A program made the translations under genes and the position numbers. Below are positions 7,541 through 17,656 of a stretch of 64,000 nt of DNA, piece after piece; positions within the stretch are counted from its first letter, which is position 1; the number at the start of each line of letters is the position of its first letter. The notes under the pieces are model-generated. The model was not told the origin of the DNA. It saw only the letters and a program-made list of their open reading frames with translations, and made no database searches. The DNA is from Actinobaculum sp. 313 (lineage in GTDB: Bacteria > Actinomycetota > Actinomycetes > Actinomycetales > Actinomycetaceae): positions 2,170,001-2,234,000 of the forward strand of contig NZ_CP029033.1 of assembly GCF_003073475.1 (NCBI RefSeq), given 5' to 3'.

Positions 7541-9841
7541 CTATGCAACACGCCGTCGTGCGGCGAGCATGCCGCCGGAGATCATCAGGAACAGGGCAAC
7601 AGCTACAAGTCCTTGCGTGTCGGCACCGGTGCGGGCAAGAGTGCCGGTGCGCACCTTCGTTGCGCCCTTGCCTCCCGCCTCACTCCCAGTCTTTCCAGTC
7701 CCTGACCCGCTCGCACCGGTACTCGCCGTAGCCCCAGAACCACCGGAGCCAGAACCACTGCTCGCACTCGCACTCGGCTTAGCATTCGCCCTGGCTGCAA
7801 CGGTGAGTTTCGCCGAAGCCTTCAGTGGAGATTGTGTCACCACAACGGTATGCTCGCCCGCAGCGACTCCAGTCGGCACCTCAAAACTCACCGACGCGGC
7901 ACCTGCGCCATCAGTGGTGACCTTCGCCACCTCTACCGGATCCGAATGCAAGCTCACCGCCACCGCACGGTTAGGAACGAACCCGCTCAGGGTGGCTGTA
8001 ACCTCGTCACCAACCTTCGCATTGTCGGCAGACAGTGTCACTGTCGGATTTGGCGTCGACGTCACCAGGGCCCAGTTGTCGACGAAGAAGTTCGCCGGAT
8101 CGATCACGCCGTCGGCCGAGGCGCGATCAATAATGAGCTGACGGATCTCCTGCGTCTCGTCATACACGATCGGTGCGTTTACCACGTGCGGATAATTGCC
8201 ACCACCGCCCTGTCGGTAGTTGTTTATCGCAAGAATAAAGACGTCGTCGTCGACCACCGGCACGCCATTACGTGACAATCCAACAATGCGTTCACCCACC
8301 GGCTTGGAGACGTCAATGAGGTAATCGACTCCAGTCAGCGCGTCATAGTTATAATCCATGATCCCACGCGTTGCTCCGGGGTATAGGGCGTTAACACCAG
8401 TCTCCGGATCGAAGGTTGCCCCTTCCTCAACCTGCACAAAGTAGCGGGCCGAGTACTCCAGGTACTCCTTGATCTGCGCTCCGGTCAGCTTTACACCCAG
8501 CAGCGTGTTCTCGTAGATGTACAGCCCGGCAATATCCTTGATAGTCACATTGCCCTGTGGGAAGACCGCAGTACGCGAGAAGGGGGAAACCTGAGACAGT
8601 ACCGGAATACCTTCATGCTCGGTTCCCTTCAGCGCGTTTGCCACGGTCTCGGTTTGCACCATGCCGATATAGTCGAGAATCGGGGTGTCCTCATAGTAGG
8701 ACGTTGCCGCCGAGAGTTCCTCGGTGGAGGTGGAAACGGTCGTATTCACGTACTCAATCGTCGCCGCATGATCCGCGGTGAGAACCGCATTGCCGGTGAT
8801 ATCAGGAGAGTCAGCCACATCTTTGGTTTCCAGTGGCACCGCTAGCGCGCCGATCTCCGCATCCGTTTCCGGCCAGGCAACACGGAAACCGTCGCCATCT
8901 GCCTCCAGAGGCACCGTCACCTCGGACACGGAACGAGCCCAGACGTACGGTTGCGTGAATAGTACCGGATCGCCATCGGGAGCATGGTAGACCACCGAGG
9001 CCTTATTGACCACATGCGAGTGACCGCCAACTACTACGTCGACATCGTTGACTTTCGTGGACAACGACTCTGCAACATTTTCCTGCAGCAGACTGGCGTC
9101 CCACGGAACACCCGGTGCATCCAGGCCGGAGTGAATCAGTACGACGACGACGTCGGCCCCCTCTGCCTTTATCTGCGGCACGTACTGCTGGGCGGTGAGC
9201 ACGCAATCGCGGAACTCCAAGACGCCCTGCACATGGTGCTTGTCCCACACGCGGACGCCGGGCGTGACAACGCCGAGCACGCCCACCTTAACCGTCTTGC
9301 CGTTCACCTCCTTATCGACCATTACGTACGGCTTGAACACCGGATCGTTTGTGCCCGCTTTCACCACATTCGCACCCAGCAAGGGGAAGTTCAACTGACG
9401 CTCGTAGTTGTACAGGTAGTCCATCCCGTAGTTGAACTCGTGGTTACCAACCACCTGCACGTCATAGCCGATTGTGTTGAAGGCCTCCGCCATGGGATTC
9501 GTGGAGTACGGCAACTTATCCGGTTGCATGGCCGCCAGATAGGTGAGCGGAGTACCTTGGACCGCGTCACCGTTGTCAACGACCAGTACGGACTGTGCCC
9601 CCTTCTCATTGCGGACATTGTCCACGATGGTGTCAACGCGCGCCATACCAAGCTCGGGCGTACTACCCTGCGGATAGGGTGCGTCTCGGAAGTAGTCCCA
9701 ATTGAAGACGTGCCCATGGATATCCGTCGTGGCCAGAATGGTCAGATTACTGTCGCCCTCATCCGCTGCCGCGATCGGTTGCGGCGAGACGATAAGCGTG
9801 CCCGCCGCGAGTGCGGCGAGCAGGAGTCGTGAGTGTTTCAT
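7541..9841 (-). CDS. Cell-wall-anchored bifunctional metallophosphatase/5'-nucleotidase
   Basis: This secreted enzyme (766 residues) should hydrolyse nucleotides or cyclic nucleotides outside the cell. A Sec signal peptide spans about residues 1-26 (ends PIAAA). The metallophosphatase domain shows DIHGHV (D40, H42), DNGDAVQGTP, GNHEFNYG and GGHSH, which are the metal ligands of the UshA family. The C-terminal nucleotidase domain includes NNYRQGGGGNYPHV. A proline/threonine Ig-like segment and a Ser/Gly/Ala-rich spacer follow. The end is LARTG (735-739), a hydrophobic helix and ARRRVA, a sortase signal of the LAXTG type used by class E sortases. It is monocistronic, with 291 bases upstream to the next gene. 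Substrate range is not visible from sequence. Confidence 0.9.
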   Translation of the reverse strand: MKHSRLLLAALAAGTLIVSPQPIAAADEGDSNLTILATTDIHGHVFNWDYFRDAPYPQGSTPELGMARVDTIVDNVRNEKGAQSVLVVDNGDAVQGTPLTYLAAMQPDKLPYSTNPMAEAFNTIGYDVQVVGNHEFNYGMDYLYNYERQLNFPLLGANVVKAGTNDPVFKPYVMVDKEVNGKTVKVGVLGVVTPGVRVWDKHHVQGVLEFRDCVLTAQQYVPQIKAEGADVVVVLIHSGLDAPGVPWDASLLQENVAESLSTKVNDVDVVVGGHSHVVNKASVVYHAPDGDPVLFTQPYVWARSVSEVTVPLEADGDGFRVAWPETDAEIGALAVPLETKDVADSPDITGNAVLTADHAATIEYVNTTVSTSTEELSAATSYYEDTPILDYIGMVQTETVANALKGTEHEGIPVLSQVSPFSRTAVFPQGNVTIKDIAGLYIYENTLLGVKLTGAQIKEYLEYSARYFVQVEEGATFDPETGVNALYPGATRGIMDYNYDALTGVDYLIDVSKPVGERIVGLSRNGVPVVDDDVFILAINNYRQGGGGNYPHVVNAPIVYDETQEIRQLIIDRASADGVIDPANFFVDNWALVTSTPNPTVTLSADNAKVGDEVTATLSGFVPNRAVAVSLHSDPVEVAKVTTDGAGAASVSFEVPTGVAAGEHTVVVTQSPLKASAKLTVAARANAKPSASASSGSGSGGSGATASTGASGSGTGKTGSEAGGKGATKVRTGTLARTGADTQGLVAVALFLMISGGMLAARRRVA

Positions 9842-10132
9842 CTAATCTCCCAAGTTGTCTCCCGGCATCGTCGGTTGATGCCGGTGGGGACACTCATACT
9901 AGACGTGAGTGACTCGCGACACGCCGGTTTCAGAAACCTCGTTCGAATCAGATGACGCCGCCGTTGATCGGGTGCGAATACCGTGCCCGCGTTTGTGGCC
10001 TGCTGTGGGCCGCTCCGTCTGTGCGGTGTGGGGTGCGCCTCCCGACAGCGAGCTTGTGCCCTCCTGCGCCGATTCGCACCAAAGCCTTGCGGGTGGCAGC
10101 CCTCCCGCCCGCGCGCTAGTGCCCTGCCTGCC

Positions 10133-11133
10133 TCACGCAGTCCGTTGGACGGTGGCACGCGCAAAGGCCGTCAGAGCCTCCCGCACGTCGTCGTGCGGAA
10201 GACCCTCGAGGAACGTGAGAGCGTCGCTTACCCACTGCAGCGCAAGTTGCCGGGTCTGGGCTACCACGTCATGCCGACGGAGCATGCCAACCACTTCCGC
10301 CAAGGCCGTATCCGAGCTCAGATCCGCGCTCTCCAGTCGCTCTAGGATACGTAGTCCGAGTGCGTCCAGAGTCCCGGCCGCCTGCTGTTCGCGCAGCAGG
10401 ATAACCGGCATCGTGTCCACACCCTCCCGCAGATCGGTTCCCGGTGTCTTGCCGGTCTGCTGACCGTCCGAGATGATGTCGATCACGTCATCGGCCAGTT
10501 GGAAGGCGACACCAACCCGCTCCCCGTATTCGGCGACCACATCGGCCATATTCTCATTGCCCCCGCCGAGAGCACGCCGTAACGAGCCGACGCCGCTATC
10601 AGCGAGCCGGTTTTATCTGCCAATACGGCCAAATAGTGTTCGCGAGCACTCTGCCCGTCACGTCTGCCAATAGTTTCGTGCAACTGCCCCTGACACAACC
10701 GCTCGAATGTACGGGCATGTAACTCGACTGCCCGCGGCCCCAAACCCGACACCACGATTGAGGCACGGGCAAACAGAATATCCCCCGCCAGAATGGCCAC
10801 GGAATTGCCGAAAAGCTCCTGGGCGGAGGGCACGCCGCGGCGCATCGGCGCCTCGTCCATAACGTCATCGTGATACAGCGATGCCAGATGGGTAAGTTCG
10901 ACAACGACGGCGGAATCCAACACCGCCTGCGCCTCCGGATGCGGGCCGAGCTCAGCCGCCAGTAGGACGAGGGCCGGACGCAACCGTTTGCCACCGGCGT
11001 CCGCCAGGTGCGACGTCGCCGGATCCACCTGCAGATCGTCGAGGCGCACTTGTGCCCGCAGCATGGACTCGACTACCTGCATGCGGCGGCTCAGGTGGGC
11101 AGCAAGCCGCCCCTCCCCAAAACTGACGCTCAA
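10133..11133 (-). pseudogene. Polyprenyl (probably heptaprenyl-type) diphosphate synthase, one frameshift
   Basis: This trans-prenyltransferase would make the C35-C50 tail of menaquinone. The first frame holds GGKRLRPALVLL and the first aspartate-rich motif HDDVMD (D89-D93), RRGVPSAQELFGNS and GQLHETIGRR. The second holds VAFQLADDVIDI, the second Asp-rich motif, and the C-terminus. The two frames meet at a run of five C (10560-10564, G on the coding strand). Adding one G gives a continuous 333-residue protein reading SAGGNENMADVVAEYG, the normal family length. The start appears to be TTG 11133, 24 bases after nuoN, with no clear ribosome site. Its place behind the nuo operon fits a menaquinone role. 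Either a base-call error or a real mutation in an expected essential gene. Confidence 0.85.
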
Positions 11134-11157
11134 ATCTAGAACACCGGAACCTAAGAT

Positions 11158-12798
11158 CTACGACAAAAGACCAAGTACCGGCCCGGGTAGTATCCCGAGC
11201 ACGATCGTGAGCGCGGCGCATGCAATGATCGCCACCCCCGCGTATCCTTCCGAGGCCACCGTCACGGACGTCGCCGGATCAGGTTGCCGGAAGAACATGT
11301 TCAGGATAACCCGGAAGTAGAAAAAGGCAGTAGCGGCAGACGCCAAAACGGCGAATACCACAAGAACTGTTTGCCCACCGCTGACACCGGCGGCGAACAC
11401 CACGAACTTGCCGATGAAGCCGGATGTCAAGGGGATCCCCGCGAAGGAGAGCAGGAAAACAGTCATGCACACCGCCAACACGGGATTGGTCTTACCCAGT
11501 CCCTTCCAGTGGTCAATGGCAGTCGCCTCACCGAGAATGTTTCCCGCCTCATCCCGGTCACGCACCAATGTGATAACACCGAAGGCGCCCACGGAGGCGA
11601 GGCCGTACGACAACAGGTAGAACGCTATCGGCACAATATTGGCGGCAAAACCGACTTCTGACATCTGCCCGCGAAGTGTGGCGCTTACCACAGCGGCATT
11701 CGCGCCAAAGAAGGCCGTAACACCGATGAGGAGGAACCCAGCATGAGAGATCGCGGAGTACGCGAGCATGCGTTTGATGTCTCGCTGAACAATCCCGAGG
11801 ACCGTGCCCACCAGAATCGTCGCAATGACGATAATCCACAATACGGGCTTGAGCGTTTCGTACAGGGAGACGGCGCTCCACCCGATCGTATTCGAGTTAT
11901 CAGCACCCCCGAGTAAACGTAGTACCGCCGCAAAAACGGCAATCTTCGTGCCGGCTGCCATGAAGCCGGTAACGGGAGTGGGCGCGCCCTGGTAGGCATC
12001 GGGAACCCACGAGTGGAAGGGGACCGCACCCACTTTAAACAGAAGCCCAATAAGCACCAAGGTTGTGCCCGCAATAAGAAGTAGCTCTTGGCCACTAGCC
12101 TCAAGGTAGGCACGATTCCAAAGGTTGAATCCACCGGAGAAGCCGTACAGCAATGCGACGCCCATCAGGAAGAAGGCCGAAGAGAACGCACCCAGCAAGA
12201 AGTACTTCAGCGCCGCTTCCTGCGACAGTGCACGACGCCGCCTCGCCGTCGCACACAGTACATATAACGGTAGTGAGAGCACCTCAAGGGAGATGAACAT
12301 CGTCAGGAAGTCCCCCGACATGGCAAAAGCGAGCATGCCCGCAATGGAGAAGAGCATCAGCGGGAAAACCTCTGTCTGCTCCGCCCCAAGCCGATTCGCT
12401 TCCCGTTCCTCGGACGAACCCGGCTGCGTCGCAGCAGAAGCGGCAAAGGCTCCCTCCCCCGTTGCGGTGCGATCAGCTGCAATAAGAAGAGCGAACAATG
12501 CACAAGGCAGCACTATCGCCTGGAAGACGATGGCAAGGCGGTCCTCGAACAACGTTCCAACCGCTGCTTGTTCATTCAGCTTCAGCACAACCGCGTATCC
12601 CAAATCGCCGACTTTTTTCCACTGGGCGATAACGGCGACAAAGGCTCCTGCGACAGCGAGGAATGACACGACGAGCTGCGTGTTACGCCGATAACGCTCC
12701 GGAACGAAGGCCTCGACAAGCACGCCAATCACTGCAGCGCCCAGCACGATGAGAATAGGTGTAAGCGCCACCCAGTTGATGACGGGATTGCTACTCAC
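11158..12798 (-). CDS. nuoN: NADH-quinone oxidoreductase subunit N
   Basis: This 546-residue membrane subunit is one of the three antiporter-like proton-pumping subunits of NDH-1. It has about 14 hydrophobic helices, and the conserved core is visible as FKVGAVPFHSWVPDAYQGAPTPV and LVGTVLGIVQRDIKRMLAYS. GTG 12798 is chosen because it overlaps the nuoM TGA (GTGA) and a GGGAG precedes it; the upstream in-frame extension is only 11 charged residues. It is the last nuo gene and is followed after 24 bases by the polyprenyl synthase. Confidence 0.95.
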   Translation of the reverse strand: MSSNPVINWVALTPILIVLGAAVIGVLVEAFVPERYRRNTQLVVSFLAVAGAFVAVIAQWKKVGDLGYAVVLKLNEQAAVGTLFEDRLAIVFQAIVLPCALFALLIAADRTATGEGAFAASAATQPGSSEEREANRLGAEQTEVFPLMLFSIAGMLAFAMSGDFLTMFISLEVLSLPLYVLCATARRRRALSQEAALKYFLLGAFSSAFFLMGVALLYGFSGGFNLWNRAYLEASGQELLLIAGTTLVLIGLLFKVGAVPFHSWVPDAYQGAPTPVTGFMAAGTKIAVFAAVLRLLGGADNSNTIGWSAVSLYETLKPVLWIIVIATILVGTVLGIVQRDIKRMLAYSAISHAGFLLIGVTAFFGANAAVVSATLRGQMSEVGFAANIVPIAFYLLSYGLASVGAFGVITLVRDRDEAGNILGEATAIDHWKGLGKTNPVLAVCMTVFLLSFAGIPLTSGFIGKFVVFAAGVSGGQTVLVVFAVLASAATAFFYFRVILNMFFRQPDPATSVTVASEGYAGVAIIACAALTIVLGILPGPVLGLLS

Positions 12799-14423
12799 TT
12801 CATGCTCCCTTCTGCGGTCGCAGCGGACCACGCAATTGAGCCGGTTCCATCCACATGTGCCGGTGCCGCCGCCACGGTCTCACGTGTATTCGTCTCTTGC
12901 GGCGCCTTGGCGTCTGCGGAGATTTCCTCCGAGAGGTAAACGGTTGTCATCTCCGCCGCGGGTGTAATGGTGTCGATAACGGGCGCCGGTCCCAACCCGA
13001 GGAACAACATGGCTGCGATAAGAACGGCGGAAACAGTCTTTTCTGCGCCATCCATGTCGTTGACCTCAATGCTTGGCCGGGGACCGGTAAACACGCGCTG
13101 ATATGGCCACAGGATGTATACAGCCGCCAAGATGACGCCGAAAACGGCAATGGTCGCGAGTGGCACGTTCACGGAATAGGTGCCGATCAGAATCAAGTAT
13201 TCGGGAATGAATCCCGAAAGGCCTGGCAGCGCAATAGAGGCTAGTCCAGCTACCAGGAACACTCCGGCAATCAGTGGAGTCACACGCTGCCAGCCGCCGT
13301 AATCGCTAATCATGTAGGAGCTTCCGCGCCGACGCAGCGAGCCGACCGTCAAGAACAGGGCACCGGTTGCAACACCATGCGCCACCATATACAGAATCGC
13401 ACCCGTCATTGCCACCGAGGAACCGGAGAAGATTCCCAGCACCATGAAACCGAAATGGCTGACCGAGGTGTACGCAATAAGACGCATAAGATGCTGCGAG
13501 GTGATCGCCATGAACCCGCCCCAGAGAATGGAGATCACGGCCAGAATCATTATGGGTGTGGCGGCCCGCTGCGCGGCATCCGGGAAGAAAGGAACGCAGA
13601 AGGCGATCATGCCGTAGGTGCCGATCTTATCCAGCACGCCAACCAATAGTGTTGACGTACCTGCCGGTGCCTGCTCCGTCGTATCCGGCAGCCAAGTATG
13701 TAGTGGAAACATCGGTGCCTTGATGGCAAATCCGATGAAGAAGGAGAGGAAGATCCACATCTGCGCGGTGTCTGATACGGCAAGCGCCCCGCTGATGTTC
13801 TCGACGAGCAAACCGCCCTCCGGCAGGGGCGAGGCGACCATCAGGGCTATCACGCCGACCAGCATGATCAGACCGCCGACCAGGGAGTAAATGACGAACT
13901 TAATTGCCGCGCGATGCCGCTTCTCACCGCCGTAACGCCCGATGAGGAAGTACATCGGCAGGATCATCAACTCGAAGAGTACGTAGAAGAGGAAGATATC
14001 CCTGGAGGCGAAGATACCGATCATGATGGCTTCCAGGAAAAGAATCCACCCGACATACCCGGCCACTCGGTTCTCATTCTCGCCACGGAACTCATTCCCC
14101 GATGCGAGCAGCACCACCGGCACCAGGAAGGTAGCCAGTCCGATCATCACCACGCCGATGCCGTTAATGCCCCACGCCAGCGACACCCCAAGCTGCGGAA
14201 TCCAAGAATACGTTTCCGCCAGCTGGTACTCGGCCGAACCAATGTCGAATCCGGTCGTCACTGCCGTCAGGAATACGACGAGTATCGCGAGTGACACCGC
14301 CAGACCGAAGGGCAACGCCATTTTACGCAGTGGCCTGACAAGCCACAGCGCCAATGCCGCCAGCACGGCCACCACAATCAGTAGGCTGAGCCAGGGAAAG
14401 GCTGCCTCGTTCACGGATTGCAT
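12795..14423 (-). CDS. nuoM: NADH-quinone oxidoreductase subunit M
   Basis: This 542-residue antiporter-like proton-pumping subunit shows the family core LFYVLFELMILPMYFLIGRYG and KAPMFPLHTWLPDTTEQAPAGT, with the conserved glutamate of helix 5 in VLFEL and lysine in FAIKAPMFP. About 14 membrane helices are followed by a hydrophilic C-terminal tail of about 50 residues (KAPQETNTRETVAAAPAHVD) that E. coli NuoM lacks. It starts 16 bases after nuoL stops and overlaps nuoN by 4 bases. Confidence 0.95.
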   Translation of the reverse strand: MQSVNEAAFPWLSLLIVVAVLAALALWLVRPLRKMALPFGLAVSLAILVVFLTAVTTGFDIGSAEYQLAETYSWIPQLGVSLAWGINGIGVVMIGLATFLVPVVLLASGNEFRGENENRVAGYVGWILFLEAIMIGIFASRDIFLFYVLFELMILPMYFLIGRYGGEKRHRAAIKFVIYSLVGGLIMLVGVIALMVASPLPEGGLLVENISGALAVSDTAQMWIFLSFFIGFAIKAPMFPLHTWLPDTTEQAPAGTSTLLVGVLDKIGTYGMIAFCVPFFPDAAQRAATPIMILAVISILWGGFMAITSQHLMRLIAYTSVSHFGFMVLGIFSGSSVAMTGAILYMVAHGVATGALFLTVGSLRRRGSSYMISDYGGWQRVTPLIAGVFLVAGLASIALPGLSGFIPEYLILIGTYSVNVPLATIAVFGVILAAVYILWPYQRVFTGPRPSIEVNDMDGAEKTVSAVLIAAMLFLGLGPAPVIDTITPAAEMTTVYLSEEISADAKAPQETNTRETVAAAPAHVDGTGSIAWSAATAEGSMK

Positions 14424-14439
14424 TATTCTCCTCTCCCGG

Positions 14440-16398
14440 TCAGAACCGCGACGCCAACGCGATAATCAGGGCGATAACCACGCCAACGTACATGTAGGCC
14501 GCGTACGAGCGCACGTAGCCGTTTTGCAGCCGACCCAGCAGACGCCCGGTGGCAGTAGTTCCCCGCGCCACCCCTTCCACGGCACCGTCAACCACATGTT
14601 GATCGACTACCGCTACAGCGCCGGTGGCCGCGAGGCCTGGCTTCATCACCAATGTCTCGTTAATGACATCCTGGTACAAGTCATTTCGAGCCGCTCGCGT
14701 CAATGCACTACCAACCGGTACCTCCACCGGCACCTGCGAGGCCAGATACATCTTCCAGGCCACCCCTACCCCAATTGCCACAACCGCCAGTGTTGCTACG
14801 GTAATCGCGACCGGAGCAATCACGGGTTCACCGTGCTCGCCGCCCCCGGTAACCGGTTCGAGCCACGCGGTGAATCCGACCCGGTTGAGCACGAAGCCCA
14901 GCGCAAGCGAACCGATCGCCAGAATCACCTGCGGCATATACATTGATGCCGGCGCCTCATGCGGATGATGTGCATTCTTCCCCTTCTTGGAGAAACGCTC
15001 CTCGCCGTGGAAGATCATGAAGAACATGCGCGACATGTAGAAGGCCGTCAGCCCGGCGACGAGCAACGCCAAGGTTCCGAATACCCATGGTTGCCATCCC
15101 TGCCCCACGAAGGCGGTCTCAATGATCTTGTCCTTGGAGAAGTAGCCGGACAGGAACGGGAAGCCAATGATGGCGAGGTAACCACAAAGGAAAGTTGCCC
15201 AGGTGATCGGCATGTACTTGCGCAAACCTCCAAAGCCGCGCATATCAACTTCGTCGTTCATCGCATGCATAACCGAGCCGGCACCCAGGAACATGTTGGC
15301 CTTGAAGAAACCGTGCGTGACCAGGTGGAAGATGGCGAAGCCCGCGCCCACCGGTCCCAGTCCGGCGGCCAACATCATGTAGCCGATTTGCGACATGGTC
15401 GAGGCGGCCAGCACCTTCTTCATATCGTCTTTCGCGCAGCCGACGACGGCACCGAACAGGAGGGTAATTGTGCCGATGGTCGCGACTAGCAATTGCGCGG
15501 TGGAGCTGACCGCGTAAATCGCCCCGGAACGTACCATGAGGTACACACCTGCGGTCACCATGGTTGCAGCGTGGATAAGCGCGGAAACCGGCGTCGGTCC
15601 GGCCATGGCGTCACCCAGCCATGCCTGCAACGGGAACTGCGCCGACTTGCCGCACGCTGCCACCAGCAGGAAAATCCCGATGGCCGTCACCGTGGTAGTG
15701 GAAGCCCGGTCGATACCTGCGTTGACGCCCTGGAAGGTTACCGTTCCAAGAGTCGAGAACATGATCATCATGGCGATGAGCATGCCCATGTCGCCCACCC
15801 GGTTCATAAGGAATGCCTTCTTACCTGCGGTGGCGTTCTCCGGTACCTGGTTCCAGAAGGAGATGAGGAGGTAGGAGGCCAGGCCCACGCCCTCCCAGCC
15901 GACGAACAGAACCAGATAGGAGTCGCCGAGAACAAGCAACAGCATGGAGGCGACGAAGAAATTCAGGTAGGCGAAGAAGCGGCGTCGTGCCACGTCGTGC
16001 TTCATATACCCAACGGAGTAGATATGAATCAGCGTGCCGACGAAGGTGACCAACAGCAGGAAGGTGACCGACAACGGGTCCACCCGCATGGCCAGATTCA
16101 CCGCCTGTGCCCCGGCAAGAGGAACCCACCGGTACAACGCCACATCCAGAACACGCCCGTCGGAGGGCAGGCCGATGAGCTGGAAGAAGACGGCGGCTGC
16201 CACCACGAAGGAAACCGTTGCCGCGGCGATGGCGAGCCAGTGCCCCCAGGCGTCGCTCGCCTTGCCCGCGACAAGCAGGATGCCTGCGGTGACAAGGGGA
16301 ACAGCTACGCATAACCACACCAGGCTCGCGACCCCGGTAGCGGGAGTTGCGAGGGCCGTGGTAGCGGTGACGCTTGCTGGAATGAGTGCCAGAGTCAA
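14440..16398 (-). CDS. nuoL: NADH-quinone oxidoreductase subunit L
   Basis: The largest antiporter-like subunit (652 residues) of NDH-1 shows the conserved segments LFVGWEGVGLASYLLISFW, KSAQFPLQAWLGDAMAGPTP and VSALIHAATMVTAGVYLMVR. The C-terminal part should contain the long amphipathic lateral helix and the last anchor (VGVVIALIIALASRF). It is a complete length match for the family. It lies 17 bases after nuoK. The N-terminus is Thr/Ala-rich and longer than in enterobacteria, so an internal start is possible. Confidence 0.95.
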   Translation of the reverse strand: MTLALIPASVTATTALATPATGVASLVWLCVAVPLVTAGILLVAGKASDAWGHWLAIAAATVSFVVAAAVFFQLIGLPSDGRVLDVALYRWVPLAGAQAVNLAMRVDPLSVTFLLLVTFVGTLIHIYSVGYMKHDVARRRFFAYLNFFVASMLLLVLGDSYLVLFVGWEGVGLASYLLISFWNQVPENATAGKKAFLMNRVGDMGMLIAMMIMFSTLGTVTFQGVNAGIDRASTTTVTAIGIFLLVAACGKSAQFPLQAWLGDAMAGPTPVSALIHAATMVTAGVYLMVRSGAIYAVSSTAQLLVATIGTITLLFGAVVGCAKDDMKKVLAASTMSQIGYMMLAAGLGPVGAGFAIFHLVTHGFFKANMFLGAGSVMHAMNDEVDMRGFGGLRKYMPITWATFLCGYLAIIGFPFLSGYFSKDKIIETAFVGQGWQPWVFGTLALLVAGLTAFYMSRMFFMIFHGEERFSKKGKNAHHPHEAPASMYMPQVILAIGSLALGFVLNRVGFTAWLEPVTGGGEHGEPVIAPVAITVATLAVVAIGVGVAWKMYLASQVPVEVPVGSALTRAARNDLYQDVINETLVMKPGLAATGAVAVVDQHVVDGAVEGVARGTTATGRLLGRLQNGYVRSYAAYMYVGVVIALIIALASRF

Positions 16399-16415
16399 TT
16401 CACACCTGCTTCCCG

Positions 16416-16715
16416 TCAGTGCTTGAGCTGGTTCGCACCGTCAAGCGAAGCGGACCTGTGGGTTCGGAAAATAGCGACGATGATTGCCAGGCCCACCACT
16501 ACTTCGGAAGCGGCGACAACCATGACGAAGAAGGCGAAGACCTGCCCCTGAATATCTCCCCACATACGTGAGAAGGCCACCAGCGCAAGGTTGCAGGAGT
16601 TGAGCATGATCTCCACTCCCAGCAGCGCGATAATGGCGTTGCGGCGAGTGAGCACGGCCGCCCCACCGATGGCGAAGAGTATGATCGCCAGCACCACGTA
16701 GTACATCAGGTTCAC
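16416..16715 (-). CDS. nuoK: NADH-quinone oxidoreductase subunit K
   Basis: This 99-residue subunit has three membrane helices, normal for NuoK. Conserved acidic residues lie inside the membrane: [20 protein letters not shown] carries the helix-2 glutamate, and [21 protein letters not shown] carries the helix-3 glutamate. Both are needed for proton transfer in the family. Its start overlaps the nuoJ stop by 4 bases. Confidence 0.96.
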   Translation of the reverse strand: MNLMYYVVLAIILFAIGGAAVLTRRNAIIALLGVEIMLNSCNLALVAFSRMWGDIQGQVFAFFVMVVAASEVVVGLAIIVAIFRTHRSASLDGANQLKH

Positions 16716-17656
16716 TTGGATTCCTCCTCACCGGACTCCAATTCACTCTTCAGCTCGCCGTCTTCCAGGACATCGCGTGTGTCTGGTTCTTGCGCCGGAT
16801 ACACCGGCGCAGCCTCTCCGGGCATGCCGGGCAGTCCGCCGTTGCGCACCGCCGCCGAGCTGCCCGGCCCGGTCAGTTCGTTGCGTGCGGCGCGGGCCGC
16901 CGTCACCAGGGAGATCTCCTCGACCGTGCGTTCCTGGCCGCGTATGCGCAACACGCGCTGCATGGAGCCCTCCGCGACCTTGCCGCCGACCGTGAGAGCC
17001 GGATTGGCCGCTGAATTCGACTCCGCGTACACACCGGTGGGTGGCTTTTGACCGATATGCCGTCCGCTGGTGGCATAGGCCTCCATCTTCGCCTCGGCCA
17101 GTTCGGGCTGCGTCATCCGCTTGTGCACCTGCCGGTGTGTAAGCGTCATGGCTCCCAGCGCCGCTACGATCAGCAGCGCGCCGGTCAGCTCCATGGTCAG
17201 CACATGCGAACTGAAGATCTCCTGTGCGATCGCCTTCGGGTTGGTCGCGGCGTTGGCCATTTTCATTCCAACCGCTTCAGGTGTGGCGGCGCCCAGCACC
17301 GCACCCGCCGCGACGATGATGAAACCGAGTCCACCCAGCGCGGCCAGGGGGCGCTGTACCCGTTTGGTCTCATGGGTGGAGTCCGATGGATCCACACCAA
17401 TCATCATGAGGACGAACAGCAGCATCATCAGAATGGCGCCCGTGTACACCGCGATCTGTACGACACCCATGAAGGGCGCCTCCAGCATCGTGTACAGGAT
17501 GGCGAAGCCGACCATAATGCCGATAACGCATACAACGGAGTAGACCGCACGGCGCGTGAACAGCAGGCCGTATACCGCGAGGGTTACCATAACCGCCGCG
17601 AGGATGAAGAATAATACGGCCTCCCCGGTAGAGATCTGCAAAGGTTCTATGATCAT
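16712..17656 (-). CDS. nuoJ: NADH-quinone oxidoreductase subunit J
   Basis: This 314-residue protein has five membrane helices in its first 180 residues ([62 protein letters not shown]). The family hallmark [18 protein letters not shown] is present. The C-terminal 130 residues are hydrophilic and end in a Glu/Ser-rich tail ([14 protein letters not shown]), much longer than E. coli NuoJ; such tails are usual in high-GC Gram-positives. It overlaps nuoI and nuoK by 4 bases each. Confidence 0.95.
   Translation of the reverse strand: MIIEPLQISTGEAVLFFILAAVMVTLAVYGLLFTRRAVYSVVCVIGIMVGFAILYTMLEAPFMGVVQIAVYTGAILMMLLFVLMMIGVDPSDSTHETKRVQRPLAALGGLGFIIVAAGAVLGAATPEAVGMKMANAATNPKAIAQEIFSSHVLTMELTGALLIVAALGAMTLTHRQVHKRMTQPELAEAKMEAYATSGRHIGQKPPTGVYAESNSAANPALTVGGKVAEGSMQRVLRIRGQERTVEEISLVTAARAARNELTGPGSSAAVRNGGLPGMPGEAAPVYPAQEPDTRDVLEDGELKSELESGEEESK

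Noticed and set aside
10560-10564. Programmed ribosomal frameshift in the polyprenyl synthase
   Set aside because: No slippery heptamer with stimulatory hairpin is apparent, and the same kind of loss recurs in unrelated genes.
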